DNA from: Rhizobium sp. JAB6
Lineage (GTDB): Bacteria; Pseudomonadota; Alphaproteobacteria; Rhizobiales; Rhizobiaceae
Length of the DNA stretch: 64,000 bases
Assembly: GCF_003024605.1 (NCBI RefSeq)
Contig: NZ_PYJQ01000005.1
Coordinates: 186,001 to 250,000 of the forward strand
Reading direction: 5' to 3'
The position numbers and the translations under genes are program-made. The notes beneath the pieces are model-generated. The model did no database searches, had not been told where the DNA came from, and saw nothing but the letters and a program-made list of their open reading frames with translations. Below, piece after piece: positions 33,610-43,869 of the stretch. Each line of letters opens with the position of its first letter. The stretch's first letter is position 1.

Positions 33610-35667
33610 CTAGAGATGCTCGCCCGAAAGCCGCTTGCGATGAAGCGCCTCGGCATTCGGCAACGCGTCCTTCGGCAGGCCGAAGACCTGACCCGGCAGA
33701 ATCCGGTCCGGATTGTTGATCTTGTCTTCGTTTGCCAGATAGATCGTCGTATAGCGCACGCCCGCACCATAGATGCGGCGCGAGATCTGCCACAGCGTAT
33801 CGCCGCGACGGATGATGACGGCATTGGTGTCCGGCGAAAGCGGCGCCTGCTCGATCGTCTTCGGCTCGTTGGATGAGACTTCGACATTCGGCTGTGCTGG
33901 CGGCGTCTGTGCCGGCGCGGTGATGACGGCGATCATCTGTTCCAGGCTGGGCAGAGCGGCGGCGACCGATTTCGGGTCCTTCGGCAAGGTGACGAGCGCA
34001 GCCAGCGCCTTGCCGGCCGCACTGGAGGCATCGGCCGCAGCTTTCTTGAGTTCGGCGCTCGCCTTGATGGTCGGGCGGAATTCCGAGAGCGACTTCAGCG
34101 CGATTTCCGTACCGGAGCGGGCGGCGGCAAGCTGTTCCGCATTCGGCTGCTTGCCGTCGGTAAAGAGACCCTTCAGAAGCGCAAAGGCCTTGCCGGCACC
34201 CTCTCTGAGCCTGGTAAGCTCGCCCTCATCGAGCGGCACCATGCTTGCTGCTGCCGCTGGATCCTGGCCGCTGGCAGCAGCGGGCGGCTGTGCCGCAACC
34301 GTCACCTGATTGCCTTCGGGACGGGTAAAATTGACGCTGGTGCGCACGACGACCTTGCCGGATCCGTCGAGCACATCGACGCGGATCTTGTGATCGCCGA
34401 CCGCAAGTGGCATGGGGCCGTCAACGACGAAATGACCGTCCGCACCCGCAGCATTCTCACCGATGAGTTTGTCATCGGCATAGGCGCGGACCTTGGCATT
34501 CGGCTTCGCGGTGCCGGCAACGAAGATATGATCGTTTTCGATCTCTACCGCATTGACCATGACGTCCTGATCCGCCTCCGTCTTTGCTGCCGGCGATGTG
34601 GCCGTGCCTGCCGCCGGATTGGCGGATGCAACTACCGCACCGTCTTCCTGAGGCGTGGCGTCCGTCGCCGTCGGTCTATCCGTTGCCTTGGCCTGTGCAC
34701 CCGCCGCCGAGGCCTCTTCGCCCGCCACGACGCGGCCCTGCTTGGCTGACGGTGCGGTAATGATGCGGCTCGCGGCGCCCGGTTTCGATACCATCGCGAG
34801 AACCTGGGTGGAATCGTCCTTCGGCACGGAGACGGTCGCCACTTCCTCGGAGCTGACGGCCTTGCCGTCCTTGCCGGTGGCCCGCAGCACCAATTCGTGA
34901 TCGCCGGGCTGCAGCGGATTGTCGAGTACGGCGGCGAAATCGCCGCTCGGCCCGACATTGGTCGTCGTGACCACCTTTTCGCCGTCGACGATTTCCAACT
35001 TGGCATTCGGCTCGGCCGAGCCGGCGATAACCGTCGAGCCATCCGGCTCGACGCGCAACACGTCGAAGGACGGCACGCGCGGAGTGGCTGCAGCAGCCGT
35101 CTCAGGCGCCGGCTGACCGGTCAGCGCTGCAAAGGCCTTGTCGATCGCCGCGCTGGCTTCGGCGCCATTGTCGGGAAGAGACTGGATGATGGCGAGCGCC
35201 TTGCCCGCACCGTCCTGAACCTTCTTCACAAGTCCTGTCGTTGTTGCGTCGATCCCCTCGGGAAGCATAAAGCCTACGATCGATTGCAGCGCGTTGGCTG
35301 CCTTCGTCTTCGCGGCCGTGAAGGTATCCTGAGACGGCGCGTTGCCATCCTTGAACAGCGCCTTGAGATCGGTGAGGGAGGTCTTTGCCGCACCCGTCAG
35401 CTCGGTGAGCTTCTTGGTGACGTCTGCCGTGCCGACCGCCGTCGACACCGCATTCTGCGTGGCTTTGGTCGCGTTCTGGGCGGTCTCGCCAGCCTTCTGT
35501 GCGTTCTCGTCGATCGTATTCTTCACCGCGTTGCTGGCTTGATTGACCACATTGCCGATCGGGGTCTTGTCGCCGTTGATGCGCGGCATCACGAAGAAGA
35601 CCATCAACAGGGTCGCAATTGCCAACACCAACAGAGCCAGCCACCCGGCACGGTTCTTCATCATCAT
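33610..35667 (-). CDS. Membrane-anchored Ig-like/LysM protein with mirrored duplication
   Basis: 685 residues. One N-terminal membrane segment (about 9-28) anchors it, with the rest periplasmic. Order: helical Ala-rich domain H1 (about 86-185), Ig-like domain (201-283), Thr/Ala linker, second Ig-like domain (370-450), helical domain H2 (480-580), Pro linker and a C-terminal LysM (617-666, 'RRGDTLWQISRRIYG'). H1 and H2 are related ('GAGKALAIIQSLPDN' and 'AAGKALAALVTLPKD'), as are the Ig-like domains ('SAEPNAKLEI' and 'TAKPNAKVRA'). LysM binds peptidoglycan glycans. GGAGATGA precedes three consecutive ATGs. The exact role is unknown. Confidence 0.9.
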   Translation of the reverse strand: MMMKNRAGWLALLVLAIATLLMVFFVMPRINGDKTPIGNVVNQASNAVKNTIDENAQKAGETAQNATKATQNAVSTAVGTADVTKKLTELTGAAKTSLTDLKALFKDGNAPSQDTFTAAKTKAANALQSIVGFMLPEGIDATTTGLVKKVQDGAGKALAIIQSLPDNGAEASAAIDKAFAALTGQPAPETAAAATPRVPSFDVLRVEPDGSTVIAGSAEPNAKLEIVDGEKVVTTTNVGPSGDFAAVLDNPLQPGDHELVLRATGKDGKAVSSEEVATVSVPKDDSTQVLAMVSKPGAASRIITAPSAKQGRVVAGEEASAAGAQAKATDRPTATDATPQEDGAVVASANPAAGTATSPAAKTEADQDVMVNAVEIENDHIFVAGTAKPNAKVRAYADDKLIGENAAGADGHFVVDGPMPLAVGDHKIRVDVLDGSGKVVVRTSVNFTRPEGNQVTVAAQPPAAASGQDPAAAASMVPLDEGELTRLREGAGKAFALLKGLFTDGKQPNAEQLAAARSGTEIALKSLSEFRPTIKASAELKKAAADASSAAGKALAALVTLPKDPKSVAAALPSLEQMIAVITAPAQTPPAQPNVEVSSNEPKTIEQAPLSPDTNAVIIRRGDTLWQISRRIYGAGVRYTTIYLANEDKINNPDRILPGQVFGLPKDALPNAEALHRKRLSGEHL

Positions 35668-35819
35668 TCATCTCCACGCGGCGAAGTCGTCGCAACTCCT
35701 GAAATTGCTAGCGATTTCGCCTGCTTTTACAAGCTTTCTCAGCCATTTTCGCATGTAGTGGCACAAGTTTTCCTTTGAAAAATCTTGACTGAGCATCTGC
35801 AGCATAGTTGTTTGCATCT

Positions 35820-36443
35820 ATGACCGACGATTCCACGCCAATTCGATCCATTTGCGTCTATTGCGGCTCACGGCCGGGACGCGATCCCTCCCATATGGCT
35901 GCCGGCCGCGAACTAGGCAAAAGCATTGCCGAAAACGGCCTGCGCCTGATCTATGGCGGCGGAACGAAGGGCATCATGGGCGCTGTCGCTAGCGGCGTGC
36001 TGTCACACGGCGGTCAGGTTACCGGCATCATCCCGGAATTTCTCGTCGATATGGAAGCGACGCGCCATTCGCTCGGTCAACTCGATGAGCTCATCATAAC
36101 GCCTGACATGCATGCGCGCAAACATGGCATGTTCGAACGCGCCGACGCCTTCGTGGCATTGCCAGGCGGTATCGGCACGCTGGAAGAGATCGTCGAGATC
36201 ATGACCTGGGGTCAGCTCGGCCGACACGAAAAGCCGATGGTCTTTGCCAACATCAACGGTTTCTGGGATCCAATGATGGAGCTTATCCGCCATATGACGG
36301 AAGAGGGCTTCGTCCATACCGCCCATCGCGTCCAGCCGCTCGTCATCGACAAGATTGCCGATATCATTCCGGCCATCCGCAAACACGCCGCCGAGACGCA
36401 TGGCGACCGCGGCGGCGAAGAGGCCGTCATTTCCAAGCTTTGA
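35820..36443 (+). CDS. LOG family protein (TIGR00730, nucleotide phosphoribohydrolase)
   Basis: 207 residues. Rossmann-like fold with 'CVYCGSRPGRDPSH', 'LIYGGGTKGIMG' and the LOG signature 'LPGGIGTLEEIVE'. Plant and bacterial LOG enzymes release cytokinin free bases or hydrolyse AMP to ribose phosphate and adenine. In a rhizobium a cytokinin role is possible but not shown. ATG 35820 is chosen over TTG 35808 because family N termini begin close to the 'RSICVYCGS' strand. It is convergent with rarD. Confidence 0.92.
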   Translation: MTDDSTPIRSICVYCGSRPGRDPSHMAAGRELGKSIAENGLRLIYGGGTKGIMGAVASGVLSHGGQVTGIIPEFLVDMEATRHSLGQLDELIITPDMHARKHGMFERADAFVALPGGIGTLEEIVEIMTWGQLGRHEKPMVFANINGFWDPMMELIRHMTEEGFVHTAHRVQPLVIDKIADIIPAIRKHAAETHGDRGGEEAVISKL

Positions 36444-36467
36444 GGAAGCGCTAACCAGGTCCGCTGG

Positions 36468-37379
36468 TCAGCGCTCTCTGCTCTGACGCAGCATCGACCA
36501 GCTGTAGAGCACGAGACCGGCCCAGATCAGCGAGAATGCGAGGAGCTGTGGCGTGTCGAACGGCTCCTTGAACAAAAAGACGGCGATCAGGAAGACCATG
36601 GTCGGTGCGATATACTGCATGATGCCGATGGTCGACATTCGGAGAAGCTTCGCGCCGTTGGCAAAGATCATCAGCGGCAGCGCCGTTACCAGCCCACAGC
36701 CGAGCAGAAGCGCCGTATCCGAAAGGCCGGTCTGGTAGAAGTGACCTTCGCCGCGCGCCTCGAGATAGAGGATGTAAAGCGCTGCCGGAACGCAGAGCAG
36801 CAGCACCTCGATGAAGAAGCCCTGATTGGCGCCAACAGGCAGGGTCTTGCGGAAGAAGGCATAGAAGCCCCAGGAGAAGGTCAGCGTCAGCGCCACCCAA
36901 GGTACGGTGCCGGCCTTCACCGTCAGGATGATGACAGCGATCGCTGCAAGGCAGATGGCAACGATCTGCGTCGGCGCCAGCTTTTCCTTGAGCAGGATCG
37001 CGCCGAGCGCGATGCTGAATAGCGGATTGATGAAGTAACCGAGGGCGGCATCGAGCGAATGGCCGGCGCCGATGGCCCACACATAGGTTCCCCAGTTGAC
37101 GGTGACGAGCGCTGCGGTCAGCGACGCCATGGCGATCGTGCGCGGATTGCGAAATGCCGCCTTGATATCACCCAGACGGCCAAGCGCCAGCAACACGATG
37201 CCGGCCACGGGCACCGACCAGACAATGCGATGGGCAATGACCTCGAACGCCGAGATATGCGCGAGCGCCTTCATATAGAGCGGCAGAATGCCCCAGAAGA
37301 GATAGGCGGTCAGTGCGAAGCCGAAGCCCCGGACAGCGTCGTTGTTCTTGGTTTCAGGTTGGACCGCATCGGTGGCCAT
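36468..37379 (-). CDS. rarD: RarD family EamA-type transporter
   Basis: 303 residues with ten hydrophobic helices and two EamA repeats. The start region 'RGFGFALTAYLFWGILPLYMKAL' and 'EVIAHRIVWSVPVAGIVLLAL' are typical of RarD, the chloramphenicol-sensitive-protein family. 'LGYFINPLFSIALGAILLKEKL' is the first EamA end, and 'YIAPTMVFLIAVFLFKEPF' its repeat. The substrate is unknown. The gene is a single unit, convergent with the LOG gene. Confidence 0.93.
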   Translation of the reverse strand: MATDAVQPETKNNDAVRGFGFALTAYLFWGILPLYMKALAHISAFEVIAHRIVWSVPVAGIVLLALGRLGDIKAAFRNPRTIAMASLTAALVTVNWGTYVWAIGAGHSLDAALGYFINPLFSIALGAILLKEKLAPTQIVAICLAAIAVIILTVKAGTVPWVALTLTFSWGFYAFFRKTLPVGANQGFFIEVLLLCVPAALYILYLEARGEGHFYQTGLSDTALLLGCGLVTALPLMIFANGAKLLRMSTIGIMQYIAPTMVFLIAVFLFKEPFDTPQLLAFSLIWAGLVLYSWSMLRQSRER

Positions 37380-37488
37380 GAATTTTTCCCGTCATTTTCT
37401 GTTATTTGAGACGGGATTACTCCAATGCATGCGGCATGGCTAATTCATTTCATTGACGGCATCGTCAAGCTTTTTGATGGGCGGCGGA

Positions 37489-39105
37489 TCACTCCGCCGC
37501 GATCCTGCCGGCCATATGCCGGTTTTTCATCAGCTTGTAGATGACGGAATCCATCAGGGCCTGGAACGATGCGTCGATGATGTTTTCGGAGACGCCGACC
37601 GTCCACCACCGTACGCCGTCGCTATCCGTGGATTCGATCAGAACGCGGGTGATGGCCTCCGTGCCGCCATTGAGGATACGCACCTTGAAGTCGGCCAGTT
37701 CCAGATCGTCGATCTCGTGCTGGTACTTGCCGAAATTCTTGCGCAGCGCCAGGTCGAGCGCGTTGACCGGACCGTCGCCTTCGGCAACCGACATGATGGT
37801 CTCGCCGTCAATGATGATCTTGACCACTGCTTCCGAGACGATTTTCACCCGGCCGTGGGAATCGAAGCGGCGTTCAACCATGACGCGGAAACCGTCGATC
37901 GCGAAAAATTCCGGGATGGTGCCGAGCGTGCGCCGCGCCAGAAGCTCGAAGCTCGCATCCGCGCCTTCGTAAGCATAGCCTGTCGCTTCCCGCTCCTTGA
38001 CGATCTGGATCAGCTGGTCGAGCTTGGGGTCGTCCTTGCCGACCTCGATGCCGCGCCGCTTCAGCGCATTGATGAAGTTCGACTTGCCGCCCTGATCGGA
38101 GACCATAACCTTGCGGAAGTTGCCCACACTCTCCGGCGGCACGTGTTCATAGGTGCGCGGGTCCTTCAGCAGCGCCGACGCATGAATGCCGGCCTTGGTG
38201 GCAAACGCAGAGGCGCCGACATAAGGAGCCTGATGGTCCGGAGAGCGGTTCAGCAGCTCGTCGAAGGCATGCGAAAGGCCGGTCAGGCCCACCAGCCGCT
38301 CGGCATCGATCGTCGTTTCGAAGCGCTCGCTATAGGCTCTTTTCAGCGCCAGCGTCGGGATCAGCGTGATCAGGTTGGCATTGCCGCAGCGCTCGCCGAT
38401 GCCGTTCAGCGTGCCCTGGATCTGCCGCGCTCCGGCTTCGACCGCGACAAGCGAATTGGCGACCGCCTGGCCGGTATCGTTATGGGCATGGATGCCAAGA
38501 CAGTTGCCGGGAACGCCGCAGGCGATGACGGCCTCGACGATGGCGCGCACCTCCGGCGGCTGCGTGCCGCCATTGGTATCGCAGAGCACGACCCAGCGGG
38601 CTCCGGCATCATAGGCGGTCTTGGCGCAGGCGAGCGCATAAGTGGGATTGGCCTTGTAGCCGTCGAAGAAGTGCTCGCAATCGACGAGAGCTTCCTTGCC
38701 GGCGCCAACGGCCGCTTTGACGCTTTCTGCGATGCTTTCGAGGTTCTCCTCGTTGGTGCAGCCGAGCGCCACCTTGACGTGATAGTCCCAGCTCTTGGCG
38801 ACGAAACAGATGGCGTCGGACTTCGCCTGCAGCAGGCTCGCCAGACCGGGATCGTTGGAGGCGGAGATGCCGGCGCGCTTCGTCATGCCGAAGGCGACGA
38901 AGCGCGCCGATTTCGTGCGTTTCTCGTTGAAGAAGGCCGTATCGGTCGGGTTGGCGCCGGGGTAACCGCCCTCGACATAATCCAGGCCGAATTCATCCAG
39001 CATGGTCGCAATCGCAATCTTATCCTCGACCGAGAAATCGATGCCGGGCGTCTGCTGCCCATCGCGGAGCGTCGTGTCGAAGAGATAGATTTTTTCGCGT
39101 GTCAT
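37489..39105 (-). CDS. cimA: (R)-citramalate synthase
   Basis: 538 residues, the size of the citramalate synthase (TIGR00977) group and longer at the C terminus than HMGL-only enzymes. The catalytic barrel begins 'IYLFDTTLRDGQQTPG' and includes 'LCDTNGGTQPPE' and 'GIHAHNDTGQAVANS'. The C-terminal LeuA-type allosteric domain (about 400-525) should sense isoleucine. It condenses acetyl-CoA with pyruvate and opens a threonine-independent route to isoleucine. The 2-isopropylmalate or homocitrate synthases are alternatives, but length and 'YVEGGYPGANPTD' favour CimA. It starts 44 bases upstream of the end of pip on the same strand. Confidence 0.92.
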   Translation of the reverse strand: MTREKIYLFDTTLRDGQQTPGIDFSVEDKIAIATMLDEFGLDYVEGGYPGANPTDTAFFNEKRTKSARFVAFGMTKRAGISASNDPGLASLLQAKSDAICFVAKSWDYHVKVALGCTNEENLESIAESVKAAVGAGKEALVDCEHFFDGYKANPTYALACAKTAYDAGARWVVLCDTNGGTQPPEVRAIVEAVIACGVPGNCLGIHAHNDTGQAVANSLVAVEAGARQIQGTLNGIGERCGNANLITLIPTLALKRAYSERFETTIDAERLVGLTGLSHAFDELLNRSPDHQAPYVGASAFATKAGIHASALLKDPRTYEHVPPESVGNFRKVMVSDQGGKSNFINALKRRGIEVGKDDPKLDQLIQIVKEREATGYAYEGADASFELLARRTLGTIPEFFAIDGFRVMVERRFDSHGRVKIVSEAVVKIIIDGETIMSVAEGDGPVNALDLALRKNFGKYQHEIDDLELADFKVRILNGGTEAITRVLIESTDSDGVRWWTVGVSENIIDASFQALMDSVIYKLMKNRHMAGRIAAE

Positions 39106-39149
39106 ACTGTTCCTCCGGCGAACCGGTTATTGTAACTGAGGCACTCGGC

Positions 39150-40574
<1,425 letters not shown>

Positions 40575-40582
<8 letters not shown>

Positions 40583-41060
40583 GGTTCTTCTCCTCTGGCC
40601 AGCTTGAGGTATCGTGATCGGGATGCTGGTACGAGACGATCTCCAGCACGAAAGGCGCCTGCTCGGCGTCCTCTTCCGTCCGGTGTCCCGGCAGCAGATG
40701 CAGCCGGTCGACGAAGCCGATCTTGGCTTCCGTTCCATATTGCACGACAGGTGGCAGTTGCGAGGGATCGTCGAAGGCGCCGGCCGCGACTGCGAGACCA
40801 TCGGGCGCCTCATAGGTCAGCGGCGTGCCGCAATCCCCGCAGAAGCCGCGCTTCACTAGATTGGACGACTGGAACAGCTTTCGCTCCCCGCGCGTCCATG
40901 CGAGCTCGGCGCCGCGCGTCGAGACCAGAGGCGCATAATAGGCGCCGAAAGCCTTCTGACACATGCGGCAATGACAGATGGAGGCATCCTTCAGCTCGCC
41001 CCGCACCCGGAAGCGAACGGCGCCGCACTGACAGCCGCCGGTGTAGGTCGAGACGATCAT
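40575..41060 (-). CDS. GFA (CENP-V/GFA domain) family protein, copy 1 of cluster
   Basis: 161 residues with the same zinc ligand layout: 'GGCQCGAVRFRV', 'CHCRMCQKAFG' and 'GFCGDCGTPLTY', and the tail 'SYQHPDHDTSSWP'. It is clearly a paralogue of the next gene, and the two probably arose by tandem duplication. It overlaps the DUF559 gene by ATGA and the second GFA gene by 8 bases. The substrate is unknown; binding of a small thiol or aldehyde adduct is inferred from the family name only. Confidence 0.92.
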
Positions 41061-41440
41061 GATCTAGCCTTTCCGGCGACGGTGAGGAGATGCATGCAGA
41101 CGTTATCGATATCCCTTAGGACATCGTCATTCCAGAAGCGCAGGACGGTCCAGCCATCTGCTTCGAGACGGCGGGTGCGACGCTGGTCATAGGTCTGATC
41201 ACGATTATTGCCGTGGTGCGAGCCATCGACTTCGACGATGAGCTTTTCTGAAAGGCAGGCGAAATCGATGATATAGCCGGCGATGGACAGCTGACGGCGA
41301 AAGCCGAGGTCCATGAGGCGGTGAGCGCACAGTTCATTCCAGAGGCGCAGTTCCGCGTCCGTCATTACCTGGCGCATGCGGCGGGCATTGCTTCGGATTT
41401 TCGGCGGGACTGGAGTGTGCGGCAATGGAACCAGACTCAC
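41057..41440 (-). CDS. DUF559 endonuclease-like protein
   Basis: About 127 residues with a GTG start that overlaps the cysS stop (GTGA). The PD-(D/E)XK-like core is '[24 protein letters not shown]' split across strand two and three, with '[22 protein letters not shown]' after it, as in the Vsr-related DUF559 family. '[19 protein letters not shown]' is the typical N terminus. DNA cleavage is inferred from fold only. The frame continues upstream to 41815 but inside cysS. Confidence 0.88.
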   Translation of the reverse strand: MSLVPLPHTPVPPKIRSNARRMRQVMTDAELRLWNELCAHRLMDLGFRRQLSIAGYIIDFACLSEKLIVEVDGSHHGNNRDQTYDQRRTRRLEADGWTVLRFWNDDVLRDIDNVCMHLLTVAGKARS

Positions 41441-42828
41441 CGCTTGATCTCCCAAGTCGTGATGCGCTCGCCCGTCGCCGCATCCTTGCCGTCCTTGAGC
41501 TGGATGCCAATTTCCGTCAGCTCCTCGCGAAGCTTGTCGGCCTCGGCGAAGTTCTTTGCCTTCAGCAGTTCCAGACGCTGGCGCACCTTGGCATCGATCT
41601 TCGCGACCACAGCTTCGTCCATCTCTGCCTTCGTCGGCAGCACGCCGAGTAGATCGGCGCTGGCCGCGAAGACCGGCAGGAGGCTGGCATCGGCATTGGC
41701 GGCCTGTGCGAGGGCATGCAGCGCCTGGATGGCGGCGACGGTGTTGAGATCGTCGGCGAGAGCGGCCAAGACCGTCTGATCCGGTGCCGCGTCGCCAATA
41801 TCCGCCGCCGGCCATTTGGCGATCAGCCGTTCGGCTTCCTCGAGGCGCTTGACGGAAAAGTCGATCGGCTCGCGATAGTGCGTCATCAGCATGGCAAGCC
41901 TGAGCACATCACCCGGCCAGCTGCGGCCGCCGAGCTTGTCCGTCTGCAGCAGCTCGTGGATGGTGACGAAATTGCCTTCCGATTTCGACATCTTGCGGCC
42001 TTCGACCTGCACGAAGCCGTTATGCATCCAAACGTTCGCCATGGCATGCGTGCCATGGGCGCAACGCGACTGGGCGATCTCATTCTCATGATGCGGGAAG
42101 ATCAGGTCGAGCCCGCCGCCATGAATGTCGAAGACCTCACCGAGATAGCGTCCGCTCATGGCCGAGCATTCGATATGCCAGCCCGGACGGCCGCGGCCCC
42201 AGGGGCTTTCCCAGCCCGGCTCGTTCTCGTCCGACAGCTTCCACAGCACGAAATCGCCGGGGCTCTTCTTGTGCTCGTCGACGGCGACGCGGGCGCCCGC
42301 CTGCTGCTCGTCGAGATTGCGCTTCGAGAGCTGGCCGTAATCGGTCATCGACTTGGTGTCGAACAGCACTTCGCCGGCGGCGCGATAGGCATGACCCTTG
42401 GCGAGGAGTGTTTCGATGATCGCGATCATCTGTGCGATATTGTCCGTCGCCCGCGGCTGCACCGTCGGCTCCATGCAGCCAAGTGCCGTCGTATCCTCCC
42501 GGTACTGCCGCTCGGTCTTTTCCGTTACCAGGCGGATAGCCTCGTTCAACGGCAGGCCGGGATGGTCGCGCAGTGCGCGCGCGTTGATTTTGTCATCGAC
42601 ATCGGTGATGTTACGGACATAGGTGACATGGCTTTCGCCATAGACATGCCGCAGCAGGCGGAACAGCACATCGAAGACGATGGCGGGGCGGCCATTGCCG
42701 ATATGGGCGAAGTCGTAAACCGTAGGGCCGCAGACATACATGCGGACGTTGTCGCGGTCGATCGGCTGGAAATCGACCTTTTCGCGCGTCAGCGTGTTGT
42801 AGAACTTCAATTGCGGCTCGGCGGCCAT
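41437..42828 (-). CDS. cysS: Cysteinyl-tRNA synthetase
   Basis: 463 residues, a class I synthetase charging tRNA-Cys. The HIGH motif is 'FAHIGNG', KMSKS is '[10 protein letters not shown]', and the zinc ligands are in '[10 protein letters not shown]', '[10 protein letters not shown]' and '[10 protein letters not shown]'. GGGAG lies before ATG 42828, and the upstream 13 codons are not family-like. Four genes follow it with overlapping starts and stops (DUF559, two GFA, pip), so they depend on the cysS promoter. Confidence 0.97.
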   Translation of the reverse strand: MAAEPQLKFYNTLTREKVDFQPIDRDNVRMYVCGPTVYDFAHIGNGRPAIVFDVLFRLLRHVYGESHVTYVRNITDVDDKINARALRDHPGLPLNEAIRLVTEKTERQYREDTTALGCMEPTVQPRATDNIAQMIAIIETLLAKGHAYRAAGEVLFDTKSMTDYGQLSKRNLDEQQAGARVAVDEHKKSPGDFVLWKLSDENEPGWESPWGRGRPGWHIECSAMSGRYLGEVFDIHGGGLDLIFPHHENEIAQSRCAHGTHAMANVWMHNGFVQVEGRKMSKSEGNFVTIHELLQTDKLGGRSWPGDVLRLAMLMTHYREPIDFSVKRLEEAERLIAKWPAADIGDAAPDQTVLAALADDLNTVAAIQALHALAQAANADASLLPVFAASADLLGVLPTKAEMDEAVVAKIDAKVRQRLELLKAKNFAEADKLREELTEIGIQLKDGKDAATGERITTWEIKR

Positions 42829-43050
42829 ATCACTCTCCCAAGGCATAAATCCGAAAAATACCGTCACCGGCAGGCCGGACGTTTGTCATCTTGGATTTTG
42901 GGAGACGAAAACGGCCAGGCCAGCGAAACGCTAGCGAATAATCTTCCGGCAGATAATGCAGATAACCGTTTTCATGGGCGGCTTTATCGCGCGCCGGATG
43001 AATTTGGTCAAGTAGGGATAAGGCGTCTCGCGTAAAGGCCTGGGATGTTT

Positions 43051-43791
43051 TTATTCCGGCATCCGATAGCCGACGAGCTTGTTCTCGCGCACGACGAAGA
43101 GCTTGCCGGTTTCGGTTACATCGCGGCCGACCAGAGGCAGGATCGCCTGGGCGACCTCTCGCGGATGCGGCAGCGTATCCGGATCTTCGCCGGGCATCGC
43201 TTGGGCGCGCATGGCGGTGCGGGTAGCACCCGGATCGACGCTGGTAATGCGCAGAGGCGTGCTCTGTGTTTCCCCGGCCCATGTCCGCGCCAGCGCCTCG
43301 ACGGCGGCCTTGGAGGCGGAATAGGGACCCCAGAAGGGCCGGCAGCGATGGGCGGCGGCCGAAGAGAGGATGACGGCGCGGCCCGCCTCGGCGCGCATCA
43401 GCAGCGGCTCGACGGAACGGATCAGCCGCCAGGTGGCGGTGACATTGATCGTCATCACCTTTTCGAAGACCTTCGCTTCGACATGGCCGATCGGCGAGAT
43501 CACGCCGAGAACACCCGCATTGGCGACGAGAATATCGAGTTTGCCCCAGCGTTCGAAGATCGAAGCTCCGAGCGCATCGATGGCATTCATGTCGGCAAGG
43601 TCGAAAGGAACGAGCGTTGCCGAGCCGCCGGCAGCCTTGATGGCATCGTCCAGCTCTTCGAGCCCGCCCACCGTACGGGCGCAGGCGATCACATGCGCGC
43701 CGGCCTTGGCCAGCTCCAATGCCGTGAAATAGCCGATACCGCGCGATGCGCCGGTGACGAGGGCGATCTTGTCCTTGAGATTGACGCTCAT
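43051..43791 (-). CDS. Short-chain dehydrogenase/reductase
   Basis: 246 residues. 'LVTGASRGIGYF' is the NAD(P)-binding Gly motif, 'LVANAGVLG' follows, and the catalytic set is Ser in 'VILSSAAAH' and Tyr/Lys in 'YSASKAAVE'. The substrate is not predictable. It starts 78 bases after purF on the same strand, and I recall the purF-SDR arrangement from other rhizobia, so co-transcription is likely. ATG 43791 begins the domain, and the open frame to 43857 is extra. Confidence 0.92.
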   Translation of the reverse strand: MSVNLKDKIALVTGASRGIGYFTALELAKAGAHVIACARTVGGLEELDDAIKAAGGSATLVPFDLADMNAIDALGASIFERWGKLDILVANAGVLGVISPIGHVEAKVFEKVMTINVTATWRLIRSVEPLLMRAEAGRAVILSSAAAHRCRPFWGPYSASKAAVEALARTWAGETQSTPLRITSVDPGATRTAMRAQAMPGEDPDTLPHPREVAQAILPLVGRDVTETGKLFVVRENKLVGYRMPE

Positions 43792-43869
43792 GCTGCCTTG
43801 ATCCGGATATGTTGCGAAGGAATAGGGGCAGAGCGCCCCCGTCCTTTCTGGGGTCAACCGCTTATAAGG

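Noticed and set aside
37453..39135. Open frame of 560 codons antisense to cimA.
   Set aside because: Shadow frame. The opposite strand encodes a full-length citramalate synthase.
41057..41440. DUF559 protein considered as part of a restriction or defence island.
   Set aside because: No methylase, helicase, toxin or phage gene is nearby, and it is embedded in a cysS-led operon.
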